From positions 1,240,001-1,304,000 of the forward strand of contig JADJOE010000003.1 of assembly GCA_016713905.1 (NCBI GenBank): a DNA stretch of 64,000 nucleotides, in the 5' to 3' direction. Position numbers and translations under genes: made by a program. Positions 26,759 to 35,230 of the stretch are shown piece by piece; positions within the stretch are counted from its first letter, which is position 1; every line of letters starts with the position of its first letter. Source of the stretch: Candidatus Vicinibacter proximus (GTDB lineage: Bacteria; Bacteroidota; Bacteroidia; Chitinophagales; Saprospiraceae). Below the pieces are notes generated by a model. That model was not told where the DNA came from, did no database searches, and was given only the letters and a program-made list of their open reading frames with translations.

Positions 26759-27607
26759 ATGAAATTTGGCAAAGAAAGTCAAACCATAAATGAAGATTTT
26801 AACCTATTAATTCCCAGAACATGGTTCCAATCAGATGCTAATAAGCCTCTCATATTCACCGGGGGCACAGGATTTAGCAATCCTGCATTAAAGGCAAGCT
26901 TATATCCGAAAAACTGCAAATCGAAAGATTTCCTCTTTCAATATAGTCAGATTTTCAATGGCATTGAATATAATGGAAGTTATTATAAAATCCCTGATGA
27001 GGATAAGGTTCTCTTTTGGAGGAGCCAAATTCCACCGAATTTTAAGTTTTGTTCAAAATTTCCTTTAAGTATTTCAAACAGCAAAAACCTTGGCAATGCT
27101 TCTATTTGGCAAAAATTTGAAAGGTTTCTTACAAATCTGGATATCCATAGAGGGCCTGCTTTTCTTCAACTACCAAGATACTTTGACATAACAAAAAAGG
27201 CAACTCTTTACGCTATTCTGGATACAAAACCAATTTGTTACCCTTTTCTAATTGAGCTAAGACACGAAACTTGGTTTAGTGACAAGCATGAATTAGAAGA
27301 TTTGTATGCTTGGTTGGCACAGCTAAATATTGGCCTAGTCATAACTGACACACCTGGAAGAAGAGATGTTTGTCATATGGAAGTTTGCAGCCCATATCTA
27401 TTCATCAGATATCTGTCAGACGGAAAAGCTAAAAATGACGAGAAGCGTATTAATTCATGGATCTCGCAATTTCTTAACATAGGAAATTTTGGAATTAAAG
27501 AGTTCCATTTTTACCTTCACCACCCGGATGCTGTCCAAATGGTCAAATTCGCTAATTATTTACAAAAAAACATTGAGTCTCGGATAGATGCAAAAGATAC
27601 AGCTTAA
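26759..27607 (+). CDS. DUF72 (YecE-like) family protein
   Basis: The 282-residue protein has the DUF72 TIM-barrel features: IFTGGTGFSNPALK with a Gly-rich start, FNGIEYNGSYYKIPDEDKVLFW, KFCSKFPLSISNSKNL, FLQLPRYF, and the later IELRHETWFS and FIRYLSDGK. The biochemical function of the family is not established that I know of. It overlaps ppk1 by 20 bp. ATG 26759 is used; the ATG four bases earlier opens a frame that stops after a dozen codons. Confidence 0.9.
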   Translation: MKFGKESQTINEDFNLLIPRTWFQSDANKPLIFTGGTGFSNPALKASLYPKNCKSKDFLFQYSQIFNGIEYNGSYYKIPDEDKVLFWRSQIPPNFKFCSKFPLSISNSKNLGNASIWQKFERFLTNLDIHRGPAFLQLPRYFDITKKATLYAILDTKPICYPFLIELRHETWFSDKHELEDLYAWLAQLNIGLVITDTPGRRDVCHMEVCSPYLFIRYLSDGKAKNDEKRINSWISQFLNIGNFGIKEFHFYLHHPDAVQMVKFANYLQKNIESRIDAKDTA

Positions 27608-29681
27608 ACCCCATTACGAATACATCGATCGGGATATCAGTTGGTTAGATTTCAACTATAGGGTCTTGCAGGAAGCTAAGGACCCTACTGTTCCATTAAT
27701 AGAAAGAATTCGCTTTCTTGCAATATATTCATCAAATCTGGGTGAGTTTTTTAGAATCAGGGTGGCTCACCACAGAAACATAAAAATGCTGGGAAAAAAA
27801 ACCAAAAGTCAACTTGAATACAGACCTGGAACTTGGCTGAAGGAATTGTACAAGATAGTCAATCAACAACTCGATGAATTTAATGAAATTTTTGACAACC
27901 AGATTCTTCCTGAGCTTAATAAGGAAAATATTTTTCTGCTGTCTCACCGAGAATTAAGTCAGCAGCAGGAATTGTTTATTGAATCGTTTTTCAAAGAAAA
28001 CTTACTTCCATTTGTACAACCAGTATTACTTGTAGGAAATAAAATCAAACCCTTTCTAAACAACTCAGAATTATATCTTACCATAATTTTAAAATCAAAA
28101 GACGAGCCTGAGGCTGCAGAACAATATGGTATAGTAAAAATTCCATCAGACCATTTAAAAAGATTTATTATTCTGCCTTCGGAGACAGATAGACATAATG
28201 TTATACTTCTGGATGAGATAGTGCGATTTTCATTGAAGTGGCTATTTCCTGGGTATGATATAATACATTCCTATTCTATTAAACTTACACGAGACGCTGA
28301 GCTGTACATAGAGGACGAATTTAGTGGAGATTTATTAGAAAAAATAAAAAAAGGACTAATTAAGAGAAACATAGGGCCAGCATCAAGATTGGTTTATGAT
28401 CAGGCCATGCCAAAAGAAATGCTAAAATTTTTCCTTGATTTGTTGGAAATCCAAAAATCTGACCTTACTCCTGAAGGCAGATACCATAATAATTTTGACT
28501 TTTTCAATTTTCCTGATTTTGGCAAAAAACATCTGAGAAATAAGGTATTAAAACCTCTTGTCTACCCACCATTTCATCAAATCTCGAATCTTTTTGATGC
28601 GATAGATGAAAAAGATCATTTACTCAATTTTCCTTACCATGAATATGAACCAGTAATTAGATTTTTTGAAGATGCGGCTAGAGATCCTGATGTTACACAG
28701 ATTAAGATTACACAATACCGAGTTGCAAAAAAATCCAGAATCATGGATGCTCTTATTACTGCTGCCGCCGAAGGAAAAAACGTATTTGTGTTTATAGAAG
28801 TAAAAGCTCGCTTTGATGAAGCCGCTAATCTTAATTGGGGTGAGGAGATGGAAAAAAACGGAATAAAGGTGAGATATAGTTTCCCTGGACTTAAGGTGCA
28901 TTCAAAGGCCGCTTTAATTACAAAAAAATCTGGAAATGAATCAAAGAATTATGCCTATCTCAGCACCGGCAATTTCCATGAAGGTACAGCCAAAGCATAT
29001 AGTGATTTTGGTTTATTTACTTCTGATTCTCGCATTACACAGGAAATAAACAGGATATTTGGTTTTTTGGAAAATGTTAAACTCCCAACTACTTCCTTCA
29101 AACATCTTCTGGTCGGACAATTTAATTTAAATGATGAGCTCAAAGCGTTAATAGCTTTTGAAAAAGAACAAGCAATAAAGGGTTTACCCTCCGGCATCAT
29201 ACTTAAAATGAATAGCATTCAGGACCCAGAGATGATTGATTTACTTTATGACGCCAGTTTGTCAGGCGTCAACATCAAACTAATCATTAGAGGGATCTGC
29301 TGCATAATACCAGGCAAACCAGGTCTCAGTGACAATATTGAAGGCATTAGTATTCTTGATCGTTTTTTGGAACACACACGAGTTTACTTTTTTTTACATG
29401 GTGGAGAAGAAAAGGTTTTACTTTCTTCAGCAGACTGGATGGTAAGAAACCTTCATTTCAGAATAGAAACTGCATTTCCAATTTACGAGCCTGAACATAA
29501 AAAACTGATCCTTGATATACTTAAAATACAATTAGAGGATAATGTTAAAGCAAGAAGTTTAAATTATTTAACCATTAATCAATTTAGAAAAAATAATGGA
29601 GGCCGAAAAATAAGGTCACAGTTGGAAACTTATAAATATTTAAAAAAACGCAATACCCAAAATTTAAATGATTTGACATGA
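27588..29681 (+). CDS. ppk1: Polyphosphate kinase 1
   Basis: PPK1 polymerises the gamma-phosphate of ATP into polyphosphate at the membrane and can run in reverse. The 697-residue protein has the N-terminal domain start (YIDRDISWLDFNYRVLQEA, SSNLGEFFRIRVAHHRNI), the catalytic phospholipase-D-like half with KITQYRVAKKS, the autophosphorylated His in KVHSKAAL at about residue 437, and YLSTGNFHEGTAKAYSDFGLF. It is full length. It overlaps DUF72 upstream and cutA downstream (ATGA), a tight three-gene operon. A PPK2 lies 12 kb further on. Confidence 0.97.
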   Translation: MQKIQLKPHYEYIDRDISWLDFNYRVLQEAKDPTVPLIERIRFLAIYSSNLGEFFRIRVAHHRNIKMLGKKTKSQLEYRPGTWLKELYKIVNQQLDEFNEIFDNQILPELNKENIFLLSHRELSQQQELFIESFFKENLLPFVQPVLLVGNKIKPFLNNSELYLTIILKSKDEPEAAEQYGIVKIPSDHLKRFIILPSETDRHNVILLDEIVRFSLKWLFPGYDIIHSYSIKLTRDAELYIEDEFSGDLLEKIKKGLIKRNIGPASRLVYDQAMPKEMLKFFLDLLEIQKSDLTPEGRYHNNFDFFNFPDFGKKHLRNKVLKPLVYPPFHQISNLFDAIDEKDHLLNFPYHEYEPVIRFFEDAARDPDVTQIKITQYRVAKKSRIMDALITAAAEGKNVFVFIEVKARFDEAANLNWGEEMEKNGIKVRYSFPGLKVHSKAALITKKSGNESKNYAYLSTGNFHEGTAKAYSDFGLFTSDSRITQEINRIFGFLENVKLPTTSFKHLLVGQFNLNDELKALIAFEKEQAIKGLPSGIILKMNSIQDPEMIDLLYDASLSGVNIKLIIRGICCIIPGKPGLSDNIEGISILDRFLEHTRVYFFLHGGEEKVLLSSADWMVRNLHFRIETAFPIYEPEHKKLILDILKIQLEDNVKARSLNYLTINQFRKNNGGRKIRSQLETYKYLKKRNTQNLNDLT

Positions 29682-30046
29682 AAAAAAGTAAACATCGGCT
29701 AATCTACTTTCACGTTCCATGTCCTAATGATAAAAGTGCAAATGAACTTGGAAGATTATGTATTCTAAACAGATTAGCTGCTTGTGTTCATATAATACCT
29801 GTAATTTCAATTTTCGAATGGCAGGGAAAATTAAATCCGGAAGATGAACTTCTATTAATATTAAAAACTACTAAAAAAAGATCTGATCGACTTGAATCTT
29901 TTATAGAAAAAAATCACAGCTATGAAATTCCCTGTATTTTAAAAATAAAAGGAGAATGCAATTCAAGCTACTATGATTGGGTCAAAAAACAAACAAAAAA
30001 GGATCACACTAAACCTACTAAAAAATTATCAACCCATCCTTCATAG
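29678..30046 (+). CDS. cutA: CutA1 divalent-ion tolerance family protein
   Basis: CutA1 forms very stable trimers with a PII-like ferredoxin fold and is linked to divalent metal tolerance. The 122-residue protein shows the family pattern: VPCPNDKSANELGRLCILNRLAACVHI, then the SIFEWQGKLNPEDELLLILKT strand and HSYEIPCILKI. A basic tail of about 20 residues extends past the usual end and is encoded over the last 29 bp of convergent lolD. The start codon overlaps the ppk1 stop as ATGA. Confidence 0.92.
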   Translation: MKKSKHRLIYFHVPCPNDKSANELGRLCILNRLAACVHIIPVISIFEWQGKLNPEDELLLILKTTKKRSDRLESFIEKNHSYEIPCILKIKGECNSSYYDWVKKQTKKDHTKPTKKLSTHPS

Positions 30047-30671
30047 TATAAGTCTTTTGGGTTTTTGAAGCAATATTAGGATCATGGGTGACGATCAGCA
30101 TAGTCATGTTCAATTCATCCCTCAATTTAAAAAGGAGTTTTAGTACTTCGCTAGAATTTTCCTGATCCAAATTTCCTGTAGGTTCATCTGCCAATAAAAT
30201 TTTTGGATGATTAAGTAATGCTCTAGCCAGTGCGACTCTTTGTTGTTCTCCTCCAGACATTTGACCCGGTTTATGAGACATGCGTTCACTTAATCCCAAA
30301 TAATCCAACAATTCTTTTCCATGATCAAGTATAGCCTTCTCCGTTCCACCTGCAATAAATCCAGGCAAACAAACATTTTCCAATGCCGTTAACTCAGCCA
30401 AGAGATGATGAAACTGAAATATAAAACCTATGTTTCTATTACGAAAATCTGCCAATTCCTTCTCTGACCAATTAGATGTACTTAGACCATTTAACACTAG
30501 GTTTCCACTATCCGGCCTATCCAATGTGCCAATTATGTGCAGCAAAGTACTTTTTCCAGCACCGGAAGATCCTACTATACTGACCAGTTCTCCTTCCTTA
30601 ATTTCCAAATTAACTCCTTTAAGCACTTTAAGCTTTTGATAGTTTTTTTCGATTCCTTTACAATAAATCAT
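30018..30671 (-). CDS. lolD: ABC transporter ATPase, LolD type
   Basis: The 217-residue ATPase has Walker A (VGSSGAGKSTLLHII), the Q-loop (GFIFQFHHLLAELTALENV), the ABC signature (MSGGEQQRVALARAL), Walker B (ILLADEPTGNLD) and the H-loop (VTHD). The sequence around the Q-loop and the ADEPTGNLD box are those of the LolD/MacB/FtsE group, which release lipoproteins from the inner membrane or drive other mechanotransmission. No LolC/E permease is adjacent. ATG 30671 is chosen over the upstream TTG at 30701 because family homology begins at MIYCKGIEKNY. It overlaps cutA by 29 bp tail to tail. Confidence 0.87.
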   Translation of the reverse strand: MIYCKGIEKNYQKLKVLKGVNLEIKEGELVSIVGSSGAGKSTLLHIIGTLDRPDSGNLVLNGLSTSNWSEKELADFRNRNIGFIFQFHHLLAELTALENVCLPGFIAGGTEKAILDHGKELLDYLGLSERMSHKPGQMSGGEQQRVALARALLNHPKILLADEPTGNLDQENSSEVLKLLFKLRDELNMTMLIVTHDPNIASKTQKTYTMKDGLIIF

Positions 30672-30758
30672 TGATTTTCTAGTAGTTATAATTTTTATCA
30701 AAAACCAAAATAATCACAATGTATGATATCCGGGCTATGCCAAATCAAGACAAATATC

Positions 30759-30766
30759 TAAATTTG
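30759..30766 (+). promoter_or_regulatory. -7 promoter box of the glycosyltransferase-ribBA operon
   Basis: TAAATTTG matches TAnnTTTG; the predicted leader to ATG 30885 would be about 115 nt, longer than others in the window. Confidence 0.4.
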
Positions 30767-30884
30767 CGCTGTTTAATAAAATTCTTACTTAAGAAGGCAC
30801 AATTATTGGCACTCTTTCGTTCTACATTTGACCACTTTTATAAAATTCTGACCAATAACCGTTTAAATTCCACATCACAGTTTT

Positions 30885-32108
30885 ATGAAAATTCTACTTC
30901 TCTGTAAAAAGTTCCCCTACCCACTTAAGGATGGAGAAGCTATTGCAGTGAACCAATTAAGTAAGTCTTTAACTGAAAATGGTTGCGAAGTGACGCTTTT
31001 GGCAATGAATACAAGCAGACACCATTATAAAAGCAAAAGTAATCTACTACCTAAGGAACTGAGTCATTTTAAAGAAATTCACTCGGTGGATGTGGACAAT
31101 AAAATTACAACCTGGGGAGCTTTAAAAAATTTATTCAGCGCAGAATCTTACCATATCTCGAGGTTTGTTTCAGATGAATTCTCAAAGAAACTTATAGAAA
31201 TCCTGAGCAATAACCAGTTTGATATTATTCAATTGGAGACTCTTTACTTGGCACCCTATTTGAAAATTATTAAAGATAATTCGGATGCTACTGTTGTAAT
31301 GCGAGCGCACAATATTGAACATGAAATCTGGCATAGGATTTCCAATCAAATCAAATTTATTCCGAAGAAAATTTATTTGAGCTATTTAGCAAAAAAACTT
31401 AAAAGGTTTGAAATAGAAAAATTAAACGAATACGATTTTCTCGTTGCCATCACGGAAAGAGATTTGGAAATGTTCAAATCTCTTGGATATAAAAATGGAT
31501 GCTTGGCTACTCCCGTTGGCTTTGACCTAAAAGAATACCAACCCGAATACTCCGCATTCAACAAAGATTTGAACCTTTCTTTCATTGGGTCATTGGATTG
31601 GATGCCTAATATTGAAGGTTTAAGGTGGTTTCTTAATGAGACATGGCCAGTATTGCATAATAGATTTCCAAATTTGAAATTCCATTTTGCAGGCCGGAAT
31701 GCGCCTAAAGACCTTGCGAACATCCAAATGCCTGGTGTTACTTTTTATGACTCTGTTTCCGACAGTAAGGAATTTATGTTGGGGCACCAAATATTAATTG
31801 TCCCAATATTTGCAGGATCTGGCATCAGGGTCAAAATTCTAGAAGCAATGGCTCTTGGTAGAGTTGTCATCACTAGTTCCATTGGTTTGGAAGGGATACC
31901 TGCAAAACATTTGGAGCAGGTTATTTTAGCCAATACTGTTGAAGACTATATCCAGATTATTCAAATGTGTTATGACGGAAAAATTAACCTACTGCGGTTA
32001 GGTCAGTCTGCCAGAAATTTTGTACTAAATAATTTTGACAGCTCAAAGCTTGCGGTGAAGTTATTGAACGCTTATCAAAAAGTCATTGATTCCCCGAGCC
32101 ACATTTAA
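30885..32108 (+). CDS. Glycosyltransferase, GT4 family (group 1)
   Basis: The 407-residue protein has a GT-B layout: N-terminal domain MKILLLCKKFPYPLKDGEAI with the acceptor-side Gly-rich loop, VMRAHNIEHEIW in the middle, and the C-terminal donor domain with LSFIGSLDWMPNIEGLRWF and the E-x7-E-like VKILEAMALGRVVITSSIGLEGI. Such enzymes use nucleotide sugars for surface polysaccharide or glycolipid assembly. The gene is followed 15 bp later by a GT2 enzyme, which suggests shared glycan work. Donor and acceptor are unknown. Confidence 0.9.
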   Translation: MKILLLCKKFPYPLKDGEAIAVNQLSKSLTENGCEVTLLAMNTSRHHYKSKSNLLPKELSHFKEIHSVDVDNKITTWGALKNLFSAESYHISRFVSDEFSKKLIEILSNNQFDIIQLETLYLAPYLKIIKDNSDATVVMRAHNIEHEIWHRISNQIKFIPKKIYLSYLAKKLKRFEIEKLNEYDFLVAITERDLEMFKSLGYKNGCLATPVGFDLKEYQPEYSAFNKDLNLSFIGSLDWMPNIEGLRWFLNETWPVLHNRFPNLKFHFAGRNAPKDLANIQMPGVTFYDSVSDSKEFMLGHQILIVPIFAGSGIRVKILEAMALGRVVITSSIGLEGIPAKHLEQVILANTVEDYIQIIQMCYDGKINLLRLGQSARNFVLNNFDSSKLAVKLLNAYQKVIDSPSHI

Positions 32109-32123
32109 TGGTGTCTGATACAG

Positions 32124-33332
32124 ATGGTGGCTTTGTTAAAAATAACATTCATATTAAGTCTTATCTTGTTTTTGCACAGTTATTTATTTTATCCAATTTC
32201 CTTGGAAATAATAAATTTTTTTAAAAGGAAGAAAAACCCGAAGCATGAGACTGATGAACATGGCTTACCAATAATTTCCTGTATCACTTCAGTGTATAAT
32301 GAATCTTCGATTATTGAATCAAAATTGATATCTCTGCTGGAATCGGATTATCCGAAAGATAAATTAAATGTGTTTGTTGGTTCAGATTGTTCTGCTGATG
32401 GCTCAGATGAAATTATTCATAAATTAACGCATATATATTCTAACCTAAACTTTTTCCCATTCAAACAAAGAAGAGGAAAGGCAAGTGTTATAAATGATTT
32501 ATTAGATGAAGCCTTGAAGAAAAATCCAAAATCACCAGATCATATTATCCTTTATAATGATGCAAATGTGATCCTTTGTAGAGATACCATAAAAAAATTA
32601 ATCAGAAATTTTCAAGACAAAGATATTGTTTTGGTGGATTCAAGAATTATCCCGGAAAATCTAAGAAAAGATGGCATTTCAAAATCCGAAGATAAATACA
32701 TGAATTTGGAAATACGGATCAAAAATCTAGAAGGCGAAATTTGGGGTGCAATGATGGGCGCCTTTGGAGGATGCTTTAGTATTCGATCAAACTTCACCAC
32801 CAAAGTTCCGGTTAATTTTCTAATGGATGATTTTTATATTTCTATGTCTGCCATGCAAATGGGTGGCAAATGTATTAATGACCTTGATGCTGTGTGTTAT
32901 GAAGGAATTCCTAATCAAATTCAAGAAGAGTTCAGGAGGAAAACAAGAATTTCTGCTGGAAATTTTCAAAACCTGACAGTGTATTACAATTTTTTAATTT
33001 CAAGGCCTGTATCTAGGGCATATGCCTTTTTTTCACATAAAGTGTTGAGATGGATTGGTCCTTTCTTATTGATTTCAATTTGGTTATCCGCATTGGGACT
33101 GGCTTATAGTATTCCAGATCCATACCTTTATGTTTTTTACATAATCAATATATTTTATTTTGTACTTCCCATAGCCGACTGGATTTTAAGTAAAATACAT
33201 GTGCATGTGAAGGTTTTGCGTGGTATCAGATATTTTATTTTGATGAACTTTGCACTGTTAAATGGGTTTATTAAATTTATTAAAGGCATTCAAAATAGTG
33301 CCTGGCAACCACCAAAAAGAACCGTTAACTAA
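32124..33332 (+). CDS. Membrane-bound glycosyltransferase, GT2 family
   Basis: The 402-residue protein has one N-terminal helix (about 5-27), a GT-A domain (ISCITSVYNESSIIESKLISLL, VGSDCSADGSDE, ILYNDANVILC with the DxN/DxD metal site, MDDFYISMSAM) and an acceptor motif of the QxxRW kind (EEFRRKTRISAGN), then C-terminal membrane segments (about 297-375). This is the architecture of processive or lipid-linked GT2 enzymes. It overlaps ribBA by one base (TAATG). Confidence 0.9.
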   Translation: MVALLKITFILSLILFLHSYLFYPISLEIINFFKRKKNPKHETDEHGLPIISCITSVYNESSIIESKLISLLESDYPKDKLNVFVGSDCSADGSDEIIHKLTHIYSNLNFFPFKQRRGKASVINDLLDEALKKNPKSPDHIILYNDANVILCRDTIKKLIRNFQDKDIVLVDSRIIPENLRKDGISKSEDKYMNLEIRIKNLEGEIWGAMMGAFGGCFSIRSNFTTKVPVNFLMDDFYISMSAMQMGGKCINDLDAVCYEGIPNQIQEEFRRKTRISAGNFQNLTVYYNFLISRPVSRAYAFFSHKVLRWIGPFLLISIWLSALGLAYSIPDPYLYVFYIINIFYFVLPIADWILSKIHVHVKVLRGIRYFILMNFALLNGFIKFIKGIQNSAWQPPKRTVN

Positions 33333-34429
33333 TGATAAAATTTAATTCCATTGAAGATGCCATCATAGATTTTAAAAAAGGTAAAATCTTGATCGTAGTA
33401 GATAATGAGGATAGAGAAAATGAAGGAGACTTTATCTGTGCTGCTGAAACCATTACGCCTGAAATTGTAAACTTTATGGCTACTCACGGAAGAGGTTTAA
33501 TTTGTGCTCCCCTGACGGAAACTAGAGCAGATGAATTAAACCTGCCTTTAATGGTTCGTTCAAACACCTCTCTGCATGAAACTGCTTTTACTGTCTCCGT
33601 AGATTTAATCGGACATGGTTGCAGTACAGGAATTTCAACCTATGATCGTGCTTTAACTTTAAAAGGTCTTGCAGACCCAAATTTTATTGCCGCCGATTTT
33701 GCTCGACCTGGTCATATTTTTCCTCTTAGGGCTAAAGACGGGGGTGTTCTGCAAAGAGCTGGACATACTGAGGCGACAATTGATTTGGCCAGGATGGCAG
33801 GTATGCATCCGGTTGGGGCATTGATAGAAATCCTGAATGAAGATGGTAGTATGGCCAGGCTCCCTCAATTAATTGAAAAAGCGAAAATATTTGATCTTAA
33901 AATAATCTCAATAAGCGATTTAATAGAGTACAGACTTAGAAGTGAACGATTAGTAAAATCTGAAGAAAGGTGGTCTCAGGAAATTATGGGGCATAATTTT
34001 GAAATCATACAATATAGCCAGATAAATTCAGGGGAGAAGCATATTGCACTTGTAAAAGGCAAAATAGATCCTGAGAAAACCGCTTTAGTTCGTGCCCAAT
34101 ATTGTGATAGTTTGGCTGAAATCATTGACTTATTGATTCATAAAGATCAAAGCCTGTTGTCAAAAGCCTTCAAAAAAATTGAAGAAAGTGAAAGTGGTGT
34201 ACTGTTGTTGATTACAAATGACAGTAAGGAAAAAGACCCAATGTCTAAATTATTCTTAGAAAAGCCTAAAGTTTTTAGGCCAGAGCAAGATCAAAGGGAA
34301 ATAGGCATTGGGAGTCAGATACTCAGAGATCTGGGCATTAGAAACATGAAGTTGTTAAGTAATAAACCTAAGAAAAATATAGCTTTAGAAGCTTATGGAC
34401 TAAATTTAGAAGGATATGTTCCTTTTTAG
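33332..34429 (+). CDS. ribBA: 3,4-dihydroxy-2-butanone 4-phosphate synthase with a degenerate GTP cyclohydrolase II domain
   Basis: Residues 1 to about 200 are an intact RibB domain that makes the four-carbon riboflavin precursor from ribulose 5-phosphate: IVVDNEDRENEGDFICAAE, MATHGRGLICAPL, FTVSVDLIGHGCSTGIS, PGHIFPLRAKDGGVLQRAGHTE. Residues about 205-365 align with RibA only in outline; the end (EIGIGSQILRDLGIRNMKLLSNKPKK) is recognisable, but the zinc cysteines (the C...RCDCG triad) and the HRQEGR catalytic segment are missing. The RibA half is therefore probably inactive as a cyclohydrolase. The start codon overlaps the GT2 stop codon (TAATG). It is convergent with the transaldolase-like gene with one base between. 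Confidence 0.9.
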   Translation: MIKFNSIEDAIIDFKKGKILIVVDNEDRENEGDFICAAETITPEIVNFMATHGRGLICAPLTETRADELNLPLMVRSNTSLHETAFTVSVDLIGHGCSTGISTYDRALTLKGLADPNFIAADFARPGHIFPLRAKDGGVLQRAGHTEATIDLARMAGMHPVGALIEILNEDGSMARLPQLIEKAKIFDLKIISISDLIEYRLRSERLVKSEERWSQEIMGHNFEIIQYSQINSGEKHIALVKGKIDPEKTALVRAQYCDSLAEIIDLLIHKDQSLLSKAFKKIEESESGVLLLITNDSKEKDPMSKLFLEKPKVFRPEQDQREIGIGSQILRDLGIRNMKLLSNKPKKNIALEAYGLNLEGYVPF

Positions 34430-34430
34430 A

Positions 34431-35093
34431 TTACAATGTTTTCTGAGCCTTTTTATGATCATCTAAAAATTTTTGCAAACCAATATCTGTAAGTGGGTGC
34501 TTAAGCAAGCCCAAAATCGCATCCAAAGGACATGTCACTACATCAGCACCGGCTTTTGCAGCTTCAACAATTTGTCTTGAATTTCGAATTGAGGCAGCTA
34601 AAATTTCTGTTTCATAGCCTTGCAAAGTATAAATTTCAAAAATATCTGAAATCAACTGCATTCCATCCCAATTGGAATCATCAATTCTCCCGATAAAAGG
34701 AGAAAGATAAGTGGCTCCGGCTTTTGCTGCCAAAATTGCCTGTCCGGCACTAAACACCAAAGTGCAATTTGTTTTTATTCCCAATGTATTGAATTCACAA
34801 ATTGCTTTTATGCCTTCCTTAATCATTGGTATTTTCACCACGATATTGTCTGCAATCTCAGCCAACTCCTTCCCTTCTCTCAACATTCCTTCCAAGTCAG
34901 TGGAAATTACTTCTGCGCTAACATCTCCATCCACTAAATCACATATCTTTTTATAGTGCGTGTATATATTTTGTTTGCCGGTTATCCCTTCTTTTGCCAT
35001 AAGGCTTGGGTTAGTTGTAACCCCATCAAGAATACCTAACTCTTTAGCTTCAGCTATTTGAGCAAGATTAGCCGTATCTATAAAAAATTTCAT
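34431..35093 (-). CDS. Transaldolase / fructose-6-phosphate aldolase family (type 3B)
   Basis: The 220-residue single-domain TIM barrel has the family start MKFFIDTANLAQIAEA, GVTTNPSLMAKEG, the Schiff-base lysine in NIVVKIPM, the TLVFSAGQAILAAKAGA helix and SPFIGRIDD. Short members of this group act either as transaldolase in the pentose phosphate pathway or as fructose-6-phosphate aldolase, and sequence alone does not settle which. In Bacteroidota the transaldolase role is commoner. The SRP RNA lies just upstream on the same strand. Confidence 0.93.
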   Translation of the reverse strand: MKFFIDTANLAQIAEAKELGILDGVTTNPSLMAKEGITGKQNIYTHYKKICDLVDGDVSAEVISTDLEGMLREGKELAEIADNIVVKIPMIKEGIKAICEFNTLGIKTNCTLVFSAGQAILAAKAGATYLSPFIGRIDDSNWDGMQLISDIFEIYTLQGYETEILAASIRNSRQIVEAAKAGADVVTCPLDAILGLLKHPLTDIGLQKFLDDHKKAQKTL

Positions 35094-35122
35094 GTTTTAG
35101 AGAAATTGAGGTGTAAAAAAAA

Positions 35123-35210
35123 GGTAAGAGCCCATCGCACCGCTCAACCGCATACCCTTGCTGCATTTCTGCCCTGGGGGATTAGAAGGAGCTGGTCGTG
35201 AACCCTTACC
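35123..35210 (-). ncRNA. ffs: Small bacterial signal recognition particle RNA (4.5S-type)
   Basis: Read on the reverse strand, the 88 bases fold into one long hairpin: the ends pair as GGTAAG/CTTACC, and the tip carries the SRP domain IV signature CCAGGGCAGAAATGCAGCAAG. In that tip GCA and TGC close a GNRA tetraloop (GAAA), with CAGG on the 5' side and AGCA on the 3' side forming the asymmetric and symmetric loops bound by Ffh. The transcript ends in eight T residues (35122-35115), a terminator, and has a perfect -7 box just upstream. It lies between the RluA-type gene and the transaldolase-like gene, both also on the reverse strand. Confidence 0.9.
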
Positions 35211-35215
35211 GGACG

Positions 35216-35223
35216 CAAAAATA
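35216..35223 (-). promoter_or_regulatory. -7 promoter box of the SRP RNA
   Basis: Reverse strand TATTTTTG fits TAnnTTTG and is followed by CGTCC and then the first paired base of the RNA, so transcription should start within a few bases of the stem. Confidence 0.6.
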
Positions 35224-35230
35224 GATTTTT

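Noticed and set aside
30719..30907. 62-residue frame upstream of the GT4 gene
   Set aside because: It contains the -7 box of the glycosyltransferase operon and overlaps its start; composition is not protein-like.
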